Positions 16,842 to 25,523 of a stretch of DNA of 64,000 nucleotides are shown here, piece after piece (within the stretch, counting starts at the first letter, position 1; every line of letters begins with the position of its first letter). The notes below the pieces were generated by a model. It was given only the letters and a program-made list of their open reading frames with translations, made no database searches and was not told the DNA's origin. Position numbers and translations under genes: made by a program. Origin of the DNA: an uncultured Clostridia bacterium (GTDB lineage Bacteria > Bacillota > Clostridia > Christensenellales > Borkfalkiaceae); NCBI GenBank assembly GCA_934254815.1, contig CAKQME010000005.1, positions 1 through 64,000 of the forward strand, in the 5' to 3' direction.

Positions 16842-17138
16842 TTACTTCTTTTTCTTCTTGGGGTTGGTCTTCGAGGGAGACAATTTTTCAGACTTCTCTA
16901 TAACGCCCGCATTCAAAAGAAGCGCTCTTACCGTTTCGGTAGGCTGAACGCCTTTAGCAAGCCAAGCTTTTGCCTTTTCGTTGTCGATAACGATTTCGGC
17001 AGGAACGGTGGTGGGATTATAGTGACCTACTTTATCGATATATTCGCCGTCTCTTGCTTTTCTGCTGTCAACGACTACGATACGATAAGTGGGAGACTTC
17101 TTGTCACCGAGTCTTGTCAATCTCATTTTAACTGCCAT
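16842..17138 (-). CDS. rpsP: 30S ribosomal protein S16
   Basis: 98 residues; VKMRLTRLGDKKSPTYRIVVVDSR at the start is diagnostic in its first blocks (RLGDKKSP, YRIVVVDSR). The C-terminus has a lysine-rich tail (KTNPKKKKK). S16 is needed for 30S assembly. GGAGG lies upstream of the ATG. Confidence 0.96.
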   Translation of the reverse strand: MAVKMRLTRLGDKKSPTYRIVVVDSRKARDGEYIDKVGHYNPTTVPAEIVIDNEKAKAWLAKGVQPTETVRALLLNAGVIEKSEKLSPSKTNPKKKKK

Positions 17139-17174
17139 GTTTATATCCTCCGTTTAAAAATTTGCTGTCTTTAT

Positions 17175-18509
17175 TTAAAACGGAAAACCCATTCGGTTTC
17201 CGCGTTTTCCTTTCATCATCTTCATCATCTGTTTGGTCTGCTCAAACTGTTTTAACAGTTGGTTGACCTCCTGAATCGATGTTCCGCTTCCCTTTGCGAT
17301 TCTTGTCTTTCTCGAATAATTAAGTATTTGCGGATCTCGCTTTTCTTTAGCCGTCATCGAAAGAATTATAGCTTTGGTACGCTCTATTCTCTTTTCGTCG
17401 ATATCTTTATCCGAAATTTTAACTTTTCCCATATTTCCGCCCATCTGCGGAAGCATTTCCATAAGTCCTTTCGCGCCGCCCATATTTTTAAGCATGTCGA
17501 ATTGCTGAAGATAATCGTCGAGAGTAAAACTGTTCTCTCTGAATTTCTTCTCCATTTTCTTCATTTGCTCTTCGCTGACCGCTTCTTGCGCTTTCTCTAT
17601 CAGAGATAACACGTCGCCCATACCGAGTATGCGGTTAGCCATTCTGTCGGGATAAAAAGGCTCTAAGTCTTCAGGCTTTTCACCCACCGAAGAAAACTTT
17701 ATAGGCTTACCTGTGACCGCCTTTATCGACAGGCACGCGCCGCCTCTTGTATCTCCGTCAAGCTTTGTAAGAACAACGCCCGTCAACGGCAAACGCTCGT
17801 CGAAAGTTTTTGCAACGTTTACGGCATCTTGCCCGGTCATAGAATCCACTGTTAAAAGTATTTCGTCAACACGCACTGCTTTAACTATATTTTCCAGTTC
17901 CTGCATAAGCGCGTCGTCTATGTGCAATCTACCCGCAGTATCTATAATCACCGTATCGAAACCGAATCTCTTCGCGTATTCAATCGCCTCTTCGGAAATT
18001 TTAACAGGGTTAATCTGTCCTTTTTCAAAAACTTCGACGCCGACCTTACCCGCCACGGTTTTAAGCTGTTCTATCGCAGCCGGACGATACACGTCGCAAG
18101 CGACAAGCAATGGCTTTTTACCCTGTTTTTTAAGGTACAGAGCAAGTTTTCCGCACAGAGTGGTTTTACCTGCACCCTGAAGCCCGCACATCATAATAGT
18201 CGTCGGGAGAGATGAACTTACAATCAGCTTGCTGTTTGTCGAACCCATAAGCGCCGTAAGTTCGTCGTTGACGATTTTTATAACCTGCTGAGCGGGAGAT
18301 AAACTCTTCAGTATTTCCTGTCCGACAGCCTTTTCGCTGACTTTTGCAATAAAATCTTTGGCAACGGCAATATTTACGTCGGCTTCGAGCAATGCGATGC
18401 GAACTTCACGCATTGCTTGCTTTATTTCAAGCTCCGTCAACTTACCATGCTTGGTAAGTTTAGAAAAAATATGATTTAATTTTTCGGACAACCCCTGAAA
18501 AACCGCCAT
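17175..18509 (-). CDS. ffh: Signal recognition particle protein Ffh
   Basis: 444 residues. N-terminal helical bundle, then G domain with GLQGAGKTTLCGKLA (G1), VDSMTGQDA, DTAGR (G3) and TKLDG (G4), then a methionine-rich M domain ending FEQTKQMMKMMKGKRG, which binds SRP RNA and signal sequences. It directs membrane proteins co-translationally to the translocon. The start overlaps ylxM by one base. Confidence 0.96.
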   Translation of the reverse strand: MAVFQGLSEKLNHIFSKLTKHGKLTELEIKQAMREVRIALLEADVNIAVAKDFIAKVSEKAVGQEILKSLSPAQQVIKIVNDELTALMGSTNSKLIVSSSLPTTIMMCGLQGAGKTTLCGKLALYLKKQGKKPLLVACDVYRPAAIEQLKTVAGKVGVEVFEKGQINPVKISEEAIEYAKRFGFDTVIIDTAGRLHIDDALMQELENIVKAVRVDEILLTVDSMTGQDAVNVAKTFDERLPLTGVVLTKLDGDTRGGACLSIKAVTGKPIKFSSVGEKPEDLEPFYPDRMANRILGMGDVLSLIEKAQEAVSEEQMKKMEKKFRENSFTLDDYLQQFDMLKNMGGAKGLMEMLPQMGGNMGKVKISDKDIDEKRIERTKAIILSMTAKEKRDPQILNYSRKTRIAKGSGTSIQEVNQLLKQFEQTKQMMKMMKGKRGNRMGFPF

Positions 18510-18817
18510 TAAACTTCTCCGAGTATTATTTTTATTTCTTCTATCGCTTTTTTCTCGTCTTTCTCCGCAACCGCTCGTTTTAATCTCGTCTTTAACGACA
18601 ATAAACCGAGTTTTTCTTCGTAATCGATAAGTTTACGCTTCGTGGCAGAAAGAGCGTCGGCAACGCTTTGCCTCGATATACCGTTAATTTCGGCAATTTC
18701 GCCAAGCGATAAATCCAAGCCGAAATATGCGTCGGCAACCGCCATATGTTTTTCTGTCAGCAATTTACCGTATACCGACAATAAATCGTTATAATAAACG
18801 CCGTCTTCAACAGACAT
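18509..18817 (-). CDS. ylxM: YlxM-family DNA-binding protein, SRP regulator
   Basis: 102 residues: a sigma-70 region 4-like helix-turn-helix (LTEKHMAVADAYFGLDLSL, then EIAEINGISRQSVADAL). YlxM/p13 proteins are encoded directly before ffh and in streptococci interact with the SRP. First gene of the operon; AGGTGAG precedes the ATG. Confidence 0.93.
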   Translation of the reverse strand: MSVEDGVYYNDLLSVYGKLLTEKHMAVADAYFGLDLSLGEIAEINGISRQSVADALSATKRKLIDYEEKLGLLSLKTRLKRAVAEKDEKKAIEEIKIILGEV

Positions 18818-18837
18818 AAACTCACCTATCGTTGTTT

Positions 18838-18866
18838 ATTTTATCACTTAAATCTTTAACTGTCAA
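18838..18866 (-). promoter_or_regulatory. Promoter of the ylxM-ffh operon
   Basis: TTGACA (18866-18861), a 17-base spacer and TAAAAT (18843-18838), with an extended TG. It is divergent from the YitT-family gene promoter 50 bases away. Confidence 0.85.
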
Positions 18867-18915
18867 GTATTTTTACCTTACATAACAATAAATTTTCCAG
18901 CAATTAAAAATTTTT

Positions 18916-18944
18916 TTGACATTTTAATCTCAACATAGTATAAT
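18916..18944 (+). promoter_or_regulatory. Consensus sigma-A promoter of the YitT-family gene
   Basis: TTGACA (18916-18921), a 17-base spacer and TATAAT (18939-18944): a perfect match. Transcription should begin near 18951, leaving only 10 bases to the first ATG or 28 to the second. Confidence 0.88.
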
Positions 18945-18960
18945 GATTGCATAATTCGGT

Positions 18961-19866
18961 ATGGAGAAACAACTTAATATGAAACTAAACAATTGCTCCG
19001 CCACGCTGCGGTCCGTAGCGGTATCGATATTGTTCGGCGCATTAAACGCGCTCAATTGCTGGTTATTTATAGTTCCTAATAACTTTGCCTCGGCAGGCGT
19101 CGAGGGTATAGCCATCATGATTCAAAAACTGACGCCGATAAATCTCGCTTACATTCAACTTGCGATAAATATTCCTCTGTGCGTATTTTCGTTTTTTTGC
19201 ATAGATAAAAAATTTGCGGCTTTTACTTCACTTTACACCGTAAGTTATTCTTTGTTTTATCTTTTATTTCAGACTTTGAAATTACAGACTTTCAGGTACG
19301 CGGCGGAATTCGACACCATTTATCCGGTAGTAATAGCCGGCGTAATATCGGGGTTTGCTTACGGAATATTATTCCGTGAAAACAGCTCAAGCGGCGGCAT
19401 AGATATTATTTCGAAATTTATCAATAAACGCCACCCTAAATTTAACTTTTTTTATATCACGTTCTCGATTAACGCGATAATAGCCATAGCTTCTTACTTC
19501 GTATTCGCAAAGCAACCCGACGGCAGCTTCATTTATAGCTGGCGACCCGTTTGTATGTGCGTGCTGTGCGAATTCATCGGAAACACCATCGGAGATAAAA
19601 TAATTAAAGGCGGCGAATCGGCTTATAAATTTTTCGTTATTGCCGACGATGTAAGCGAAATCGAAAAAGAAATATCGCAAACACTCGTTCATACGTCTAC
19701 AAGATTCGGCTGCTACGGCTCTTATACCAATAAAGAAAAACAATCTCTTATGTGTTTAGTTACTAAAAACGAAATAGTCGAATTTGAAAAAATACTTAAA
19801 AAGCATCCTGACTGTTTCGCTTATATTGAAACGATAAACAAAGTTATCGGTTACTTCGACAAATAA
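18961..19866 (+). CDS. YitT family membrane protein (DUF161 + DUF2179)
   Basis: 301 residues. About five to six membrane segments in the first ~190 residues, including LFIVPNNFASAGVEGIAIMI and the SSSGGIDIISKFI motif, are followed by a cytosolic DUF2179 domain (EKEISQTLVHTSTRFGCYG). Transport substrate is not known for the family. The start is uncertain: the ATG at 18961 has no binding site, while the ATG at 18979 has GGAG 12 bases upstream and would give 295 residues. It has its own strong promoter. Confidence 0.85.
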   Translation: MEKQLNMKLNNCSATLRSVAVSILFGALNALNCWLFIVPNNFASAGVEGIAIMIQKLTPINLAYIQLAINIPLCVFSFFCIDKKFAAFTSLYTVSYSLFYLLFQTLKLQTFRYAAEFDTIYPVVIAGVISGFAYGILFRENSSSGGIDIISKFINKRHPKFNFFYITFSINAIIAIASYFVFAKQPDGSFIYSWRPVCMCVLCEFIGNTIGDKIIKGGESAYKFFVIADDVSEIEKEISQTLVHTSTRFGCYGSYTNKEKQSLMCLVTKNEIVEFEKILKKHPDCFAYIETINKVIGYFDK

Positions 19867-19884
19867 CCGATATCGATATAAATC

Positions 19885-19917
19885 ACGGCGGACAACTAAT
19901 ACTTTGTTGTCCGCCGT
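19885..19917. terminator. Bidirectional terminator between the YitT-family gene and the phosphate symporter
   Basis: A perfect 12-bp GC-rich stem (19885-19896 with 19906-19917) with a 9-base loop lies between two convergent genes. The T-rich tails on both sides are modest. Confidence 0.75.
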
Positions 19918-19927
19918 AGATATTGTT

Positions 19928-21613
19928 TTATTGTAATTCTTCTATTGTATGCGCTATAAACGTTATATGATCGCCAACTCTTTCCAGATTGCATACGACG
20001 TTTACGAACACCGCACTCGATTCAGGCGCACAACTTCCGTCGTTTAATCTTTTAATATGACCGTCGATTAACGTCTTTCTCATTCCGTCTACCATATTTT
20101 CGAGTTTTTCGAGATCGTCGAAACGCGATTTATCGTAACTTTCGAAAATTTCCGTAGCCAAACGAAACATCTCATCCAAAGTTCCGTACATCTTGGTCAA
20201 ATCGGACAAAACAGCGTCTGAAAATTTGAGATTTTTACCGACCGTCGAGCGAGTATATTTTACGAAATTATCCGAAATCTCCGAAATACGAAGCATATCG
20301 CCTATAGCGTGATGAATTATCGAAATACGCTGATCGTCGTGAACCGAAACGTTTTCGCCCGAAACCCTTATAAGATAATCTGTAATCTGCTTTGATATAA
20401 GCGTAATATCTTCGTTCTCGGCGTTAATGCTTTCAGCCTGAGACGTATCGCGATCCATAAAAGCCGTAAACGATTTTTTAAGCGCATCCATACACTTTTC
20501 GCCCATAGCGACCGCTTCTTTCTGTAATTGCGCTATAGCAACCGTAGGCGTGCTTAAAATACGTTCGTCCATATAAGAAATCCGCATTTCTTCTTTTTGT
20601 TTTTTATCGCGAATAAGAAACTCGGTAATTTTAACGATATAATTAGTTAGAGGAAGAAAAATCAATGTGCAAATACTGTTAAACGCCAAGTGGAACAGCG
20701 CCAGCTGCATTCTGCTTGACATTTCGGCGTCTCCGGAAAAGTTTATAATATGTTTCCAAAAGTCGTCCATAAAGCCGCCCCAACACATTAAGGCGACAAG
20801 GAATATTATCGAACCGAAAAAATTGAAAAGAAAATGAATTAAAGCGGCGCGTTTTGCATTAGTCGTCGCGCCCATCGAACTTATTAGAGCGGTTACGCAA
20901 GTACCTATGTTCGTACCTAAAACAATATACAATATAGCGTTACCGCCGCTTCCTATCTGTATGCCTGCGGTAAGCATAGATAGAAGTATAGCGTTTACCG
21001 CCGTACTCGATTGCATTATTGCAGTTATCAACGCGCCGATAAATAAAAGCGCGAACGGTTCTATAAACGACGGGTGAATTTCCATTTTCAGTATATTCTG
21101 AAGCGTCGGATTCGTTTTTAAAGCTCCGCTGCAAGCCGAGATTATTGTCAAGCCGAAAAACACAAGTCCGAAGCCAGCCGCCGTCAAACCCCAACTTTTG
21201 ACTTTACCGTTTTTACATATCATCGAAATGAATATTCCGACAAAAGCCAAAAGCATAAAATATACGCCGACGTTAGCCATACCTACGGCAAGCAAAATAG
21301 TCGTAACGGTTGTACCGATATTCGCGCCCATAATAATTGCCGTCGCCTGAGCCAAAGTCATCATTCCCGCATTTACGAAACCGATTACCATAACCGTCGT
21401 CGCGCCGCTGGATTGCATCAGTATAGTCGCGCCCGCGCCTATTCCCACTCCGGCGATTTTACTTTTTGACGTTTTATCAAAGAGTTTTCTTAACCCTTTA
21501 TTTGCTACTCTCTGCAAATTTTCCGATAAAAGTTTAAACCCTATCAGAAATGCGCCGAGAGCGGCAAGCATATAAAACACTACGATATACGTCGGATCGA
21601 ATTGTATTGTCAT
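19928..21613 (-). CDS. Na+/phosphate symporter with C-terminal PhoU domain (NptA/YjbB type)
   Basis: 561 residues. Two inverted Na/Pi cotransporter repeats carry the family's Q-S-S motifs (TILMQSSGATTVM and ITAIMQSSTAVNA), with ~9 membrane segments to residue ~325. Residues ~350-561 are helical PhoU-like (IHHAIGDMLRISEISDNF; VVCNLERVGDHITFIAHTIEEL). Members move phosphate coupled to sodium, often outward in bacteria; the PhoU part senses or gates. AAAGGA precedes the ATG. Confidence 0.9.
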   Translation of the reverse strand: MTIQFDPTYIVVFYMLAALGAFLIGFKLLSENLQRVANKGLRKLFDKTSKSKIAGVGIGAGATILMQSSGATTVMVIGFVNAGMMTLAQATAIIMGANIGTTVTTILLAVGMANVGVYFMLLAFVGIFISMICKNGKVKSWGLTAAGFGLVFFGLTIISACSGALKTNPTLQNILKMEIHPSFIEPFALLFIGALITAIMQSSTAVNAILLSMLTAGIQIGSGGNAILYIVLGTNIGTCVTALISSMGATTNAKRAALIHFLFNFFGSIIFLVALMCWGGFMDDFWKHIINFSGDAEMSSRMQLALFHLAFNSICTLIFLPLTNYIVKITEFLIRDKKQKEEMRISYMDERILSTPTVAIAQLQKEAVAMGEKCMDALKKSFTAFMDRDTSQAESINAENEDITLISKQITDYLIRVSGENVSVHDDQRISIIHHAIGDMLRISEISDNFVKYTRSTVGKNLKFSDAVLSDLTKMYGTLDEMFRLATEIFESYDKSRFDDLEKLENMVDGMRKTLIDGHIKRLNDGSCAPESSAVFVNVVCNLERVGDHITFIAHTIEELQ

Positions 21614-21726
21614 TTGTTTTCCTTTCCGCTTCTGTCCCGCGGGAATTTTCGGTCGCCTGACCTACTTTTATCTAAATCTTAATACTACCAACATATATAT
21701 TAACTTATTTCAAATAAAATAGCAAC

Positions 21727-21778
21727 AATATAAAATACGGAAAGTCAAAATTTTTCCAAAAAATTTTGACTTTCCGTA
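21727..21778 (-). terminator. Terminator of the S41 peptidase gene
   Basis: A perfect 20-bp stem (21736-21755 with 21759-21778) with a 3-base loop, followed on the minus strand by TTTTATATTG. Confidence 0.85.
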
Positions 21779-21823
21779 TAAAGATAGACGTCTGTTGATT
21801 TTTTGAAACGCAATTGCCTGTGA

Positions 21824-23122
21824 CTAAAAGTCGGCTATCGCATATTCAAACGCATAATCCGTTCCATCGACAACTTCGGGTTCAAATACTTTATTACCGT
21901 ATTTTTCGATGTTTTTGGTAACGCCCTTTCCATGTATGGAAATACCGGACTTTGCCCAATACAATTTAGCCGTGGTAAGTTTAATCGCCCCGCCGCCTGA
22001 ATAATTCGGAAACGTCGTCTGCATTATACCTTTACCGTAAGTTCTGTAAACCGGCGTACCTTTTTCGTTATACGCCTCAAGCACGACTTTAACTATTCCG
22101 TCGGTATCATAATCGAGCATTGCCCCGATAAGAACTTCGGAAGCGGACGCCGTACCCGAATTCGCGAGAATCGTTATGGCTTCAAACCCGTAATCGGGAT
22201 AATCGACGGATGCGGAATAAAACTTTTCTTCTTTACCATCTTTGTAAACCGCTTTGGCTATCAAAGGTTTCTTGGCTTTTCCGACACCGACAAAATGTCT
22301 CGCAACCTTTTCGGCAATATCCATATAACCGCCTCCGTTATTGCGAAGATCCAATATCAATTTCTTTTTACCGTCGGCTTTGAATTTTTTCAAAACCTCG
22401 TCAATCTGCGCCGCAGACGCCGCCAACCCGTCACCGTTTCCGTTAAACGATTTATACAGACAATATGCCGTATTACCCGACACCCCTTTCGTATCGTCTG
22501 AATAACGAACCAACTTAATCTTTCCGCTTTCATCGCTTTGAAATCTATAACTTCCGCTATTATCGGTATAATAAACGTAAGTTTCCGTATATTCTTCCCT
22601 TGCAAGTTCGTACTCTGTTGTTTCGGAGCCGATTATCGCTTTTAAATTAAATTTCTCACCGAGCGTAAGGTCTTTCAAAAAATCGTTTATCTGCGACAAT
22701 TCGGATATGTTTATATAATCGCTGTTTTCCGACTTTTTTAAACCCGTAACCAAACTACCGATTTTTACCTCCGCTCTTTCCGCAGGAGAATTACCGAGAA
22801 CGTCATATACGGTAACGCCTTTATCATCGGATATAAAGGAAATACCTACGCCGCCCCTTATCCCTTTAGCCGCTTTTTGCAATTCCGCATATTCTTCCGG
22901 CGAATAGTACTGAGAATACCTGTCAAGTATACTATCAGCCATCACACCAACGAAATCGTCGTCCGTTTCAAGATAATACGCTTTATACTTTTTAACGATA
23001 AATTCCAGCGCGGCAACGTCCGGGTCTTTAATTCGCCCGACAAAAAAACCTGCGAAAAATACAACGACCATAAATACAGGAATAGATATCGCGGCTATAA
23101 TTTTTTTCTTTTTATCGTTCAT
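21824..23122 (-). CDS. Carboxy-terminal processing protease (S41 family)
   Basis: 432 residues. N-terminal membrane anchor (residues ~8-29), a PDZ domain (~100-170, GIRGGVGISF), then the S41 core. The nucleophile is the first Ser of NSGTASASE and the general base Lys lies in YGKGIMQTT; the RNNGGGYMD segment is conserved. CtpA-type enzymes trim or degrade extracytoplasmic proteins, including peptidoglycan hydrolases. AAAGGAG precedes the ATG. Transcribed alone, between its own terminator and the PucR-type gene. Confidence 0.9.
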   Translation of the reverse strand: MNDKKKKIIAAISIPVFMVVVFFAGFFVGRIKDPDVAALEFIVKKYKAYYLETDDDFVGVMADSILDRYSQYYSPEEYAELQKAAKGIRGGVGISFISDDKGVTVYDVLGNSPAERAEVKIGSLVTGLKKSENSDYINISELSQINDFLKDLTLGEKFNLKAIIGSETTEYELAREEYTETYVYYTDNSGSYRFQSDESGKIKLVRYSDDTKGVSGNTAYCLYKSFNGNGDGLAASAAQIDEVLKKFKADGKKKLILDLRNNGGGYMDIAEKVARHFVGVGKAKKPLIAKAVYKDGKEEKFYSASVDYPDYGFEAITILANSGTASASEVLIGAMLDYDTDGIVKVVLEAYNEKGTPVYRTYGKGIMQTTFPNYSGGGAIKLTTAKLYWAKSGISIHGKGVTKNIEKYGNKVFEPEVVDGTDYAFEYAIADF

Positions 23123-23218
23123 TATACTCCTTTAACCATTAGAGATTGGCAGCTATAGAGAACTTAAAGCTGATTATACAAATTTCGCGCCATTAAAGCT
23201 TACATAACTTTCTAATGG

Positions 23219-24193
23219 CTACACTATCAATTTATACAATATCATTACCAACCTGAAAGTCATCGCGTCCTGAAATTTTCTTATATCGAGCCCTGTCGCG
23301 CGTTCGATTTTATCTAACCGATACATAAGCGTATTACGATGCATATAAAGGTTTCTCGACGTTTCGGACACATTTAAACTCGTATGAAGAAATTCTTCCG
23401 CAGTAGACAACATTTCGGGATCTGACAACACGCCTTTTGCCTCTGGCTCTAAAAGTATATCCAAAAACTCCTGTAATTTATACTTCGGCATATCTTCGAG
23501 CATTTTTACCAACAAGTACTCTTTATATGTGGAAACTGCCGCCTGCGCCTCAAAAATATTCCCCATACGCAGAGCCGTCAACGCCTGTCTGTATGACGTA
23601 GAACAATCTTTAAAGCCGCTTACAACGCTACCCACTCCGATTTTAACGTTTATACCTAACTCTTCTTCGATCGACTGAGCTAACAAATATGCGTAATCGG
23701 TAAGAGATTTATATTCGCCGTCAACGTTTATGCTGTCCTGAAAACGAATGTAAGCGCATGTAAGTTCGTCGGTTATAACGGAACAATCGCACGGACTTGT
23801 CTTGAAATTTTCCAAAAAGTTAATTATATCGGAAACTTTTCCATCTGTAGTATACACGATAAAAACGGCGCAAGGCACGTCATGTACTCCGTACTTTCGC
23901 ATATATTTCTGTACAGCCATTTCGTTTCCGTCGCCTAATACTATGTTCTTTAGCGCGTCGGCTTTTCCGACAGGGGTTTCTCCGAGCGACACGTTTTCAA
24001 ACAACGCTATTATCAGCGATTTTAAACCCTCGTCGCAATCACCGTCGATTTTACAAAAATACTTTGTTCCTCCGCGACGAAACGGAACAAAGTCAGCCGT
24101 GAGCGACGCTCTGTCTTCTTCTTTAACAACCAACACATCTTTGCCCGTCTTATCTTTGACAAGTTCGGCAATTCTTAATATTTCGTTATCCAT
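23219..24193 (-). CDS. PucR/CdaR-type transcriptional regulator
   Basis: 324 residues. The C-terminal ~60 residues are the PucR-type helix-turn-helix (LNVSETSRNLYMHRNTLMYRL), preceded by a GGDEF-like CdaR middle domain (IKIGVGS-type segment, SYRQALTALRMG). Such regulators usually sense small carbon or purine metabolites. The ATG at 24193 has GGAGAG 4 bases upstream; the gene overlaps the RNase H1 fusion by 8 bases, so both are co-transcribed. The regulated genes cannot be told from context. Confidence 0.85.
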   Translation of the reverse strand: MDNEILRIAELVKDKTGKDVLVVKEEDRASLTADFVPFRRGGTKYFCKIDGDCDEGLKSLIIALFENVSLGETPVGKADALKNIVLGDGNEMAVQKYMRKYGVHDVPCAVFIVYTTDGKVSDIINFLENFKTSPCDCSVITDELTCAYIRFQDSINVDGEYKSLTDYAYLLAQSIEEELGINVKIGVGSVVSGFKDCSTSYRQALTALRMGNIFEAQAAVSTYKEYLLVKMLEDMPKYKLQEFLDILLEPEAKGVLSDPEMLSTAEEFLHTSLNVSETSRNLYMHRNTLMYRLDKIERATGLDIRKFQDAMTFRLVMILYKLIV

Positions 24194-25433
24194 CAAGCTC
24201 TCCGTTTATCGATTTTGCTTCTTTGATAAGTTCTTCGGTTCTTTTTCTGTCCGACGTCCGATCGGCAAAACCGACTCTGTAATGATATAAAAAATTATAC
24301 GCTTTTTCTATTTCGTTTTTATTATCGACTTCGCCCTGCAAAGAAAAACGCTCTCCGTCGAATTTTTTAAACACAGATGATATTTTATCATACTTTATAC
24401 CGTTTTTATCGAGCGAGCGTTTAACGCTTTCGACTAATTCGTCAAGCGCGAACAGTAAGGCGTTTTCGTTATATTTCTCGTTTAAAGAAGTTACGGCTTC
24501 CGCTATCGCAAAACCGTCTCCGCTGCATAACGAGCCGAAAGGCAACCCGAAAGCTCTGTCGGCTATGCGTATCCGTTCGGTATCGCCTTTGTCTTTAAGT
24601 AATTCCGAAACGGCAAGAAAATACATATAGCCACCGTCTCCGGTTATCGCCGTTATTCCTTTACTACCGATATATACGTTTAATTCTTCGCCGTTAAAAT
24701 TAAATCTCGTACCGAAAGGCGTGAATACAAACTCGGCGCGCGAAACAAGGCGATTCAACCTTTCGCACAACGGTTTTGCTTCGTCTGTACCCGCGAGCCA
24801 GAAACCTCTGCCGTCGGTTTTAACTTCATATTTGTCAAACAACGCCCGCTTTGCAAGTTTGTCAACCTCTTCGTTATACGCGTTATTGCTATGACCTTTT
24901 ACCTTTATAAACTCAACGTTTACAACGCCTTTATATTTTGAAAACTCGGACGCATAATAAGCCGAAATCGGGCTTTTAGCTCCCCATTCTCCGCTAACCC
25001 ACTTTGAAAGTCCCTCGTAATCATGATAAATTCTGAGTTTTGCGAACCCTCTCAAAAACGCATATTTTACTGCCGCGAGAACGCCCTCAACTTCCCCCGC
25101 GACGTTACGCGATGATATGAAATCTTTCTGATTGCCGTATCCGCACAATTCTTTACGCCCGCCGTCAGTATCGAGAAACAACACGCCGTAAGAATATGTG
25201 TTTAATTTTTCTTCGAAACTGCCGTCGGTATAAGCGACGCACCACCCGTCGGCAATATCCCGCTTCACGGCGTCGGCATAAAAATCTTCGCCGTTAAGAT
25301 AGGCTTCGGCTTCTTCTTTAGTCGAAAAACTCTTATATTTATATCCTTTCTTACCGTCAAGAAAAAACTTACATTCTTCCCATGACCTGAAAATTTTGTT
25401 TTCTTCGCCTTTTGCGGCGTAAAATTTAGCCAT
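24186..25433 (-). CDS. RNase H1 with viroplasmin N-domain and an extra C-terminal domain
   Basis: 415 residues. Residues 1-50 are the caulimovirus viroplasmin/RNase H1 hybrid-binding domain (FYAAKGEENKIFRSWEEC, YKSFSTKEEAEAYL). Residues 63-200 are RNase H1 with the full D-E-D-D set: D70 (YTDGS), E114, D138, D191, plus H181. Residues ~201-415 are not part of RNase H1: a beta-rich stretch (FNFNGEELNVYIGSKGITAI) and then a helical part ending YNFLYHYRVGFADR. It may resemble the TBP-like and C-terminal domains of RnlA/RNase LS, but this is weak inference. No ribosome binding site; a -10 box ends 6 bases before the ATG. Confidence 0.85.
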   Translation of the reverse strand: MAKFYAAKGEENKIFRSWEECKFFLDGKKGYKYKSFSTKEEAEAYLNGEDFYADAVKRDIADGWCVAYTDGSFEEKLNTYSYGVLFLDTDGGRKELCGYGNQKDFISSRNVAGEVEGVLAAVKYAFLRGFAKLRIYHDYEGLSKWVSGEWGAKSPISAYYASEFSKYKGVVNVEFIKVKGHSNNAYNEEVDKLAKRALFDKYEVKTDGRGFWLAGTDEAKPLCERLNRLVSRAEFVFTPFGTRFNFNGEELNVYIGSKGITAITGDGGYMYFLAVSELLKDKGDTERIRIADRAFGLPFGSLCSGDGFAIAEAVTSLNEKYNENALLFALDELVESVKRSLDKNGIKYDKISSVFKKFDGERFSLQGEVDNKNEIEKAYNFLYHYRVGFADRTSDRKRTEELIKEAKSINGELDG

Positions 25434-25439
25434 AATATA

Positions 25440-25468
25440 ATTTTATCACACATATGTGAAATTTACAA
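25440..25468 (-). promoter_or_regulatory. Promoter of the RNase H1 fusion gene, predicting a leaderless mRNA
   Basis: TTGTAA (25468-25463), a 17-base spacer ending in the TG of an extended -10 element, and TAAAAT (25445-25440). Transcription would start at the A of the ATG (25433). The -35 box is identical to that of ruvX. A perfect 10-bp palindrome CACATATGTG (25448-25457) lies in the spacer and could be an operator. Confidence 0.65.
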
Positions 25469-25499
25469 ATATTTTAAATCATTTTTAGCATTTCGGGAA

Positions 25500-25515
25500 T
25501 ATAATGTATAAGGGA
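25500..25515 (+). promoter_or_regulatory. -10 box and ribosome binding site of asd
   Basis: TATAAT at 25500-25505 without a convincing -35 box, followed by AAGGGA (25510-25515) 8 bases before the ATG at 25524. The message would have a leader of only ~12 bases. Confidence 0.55.
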
Positions 25516-25523
25516 CTCGGATT

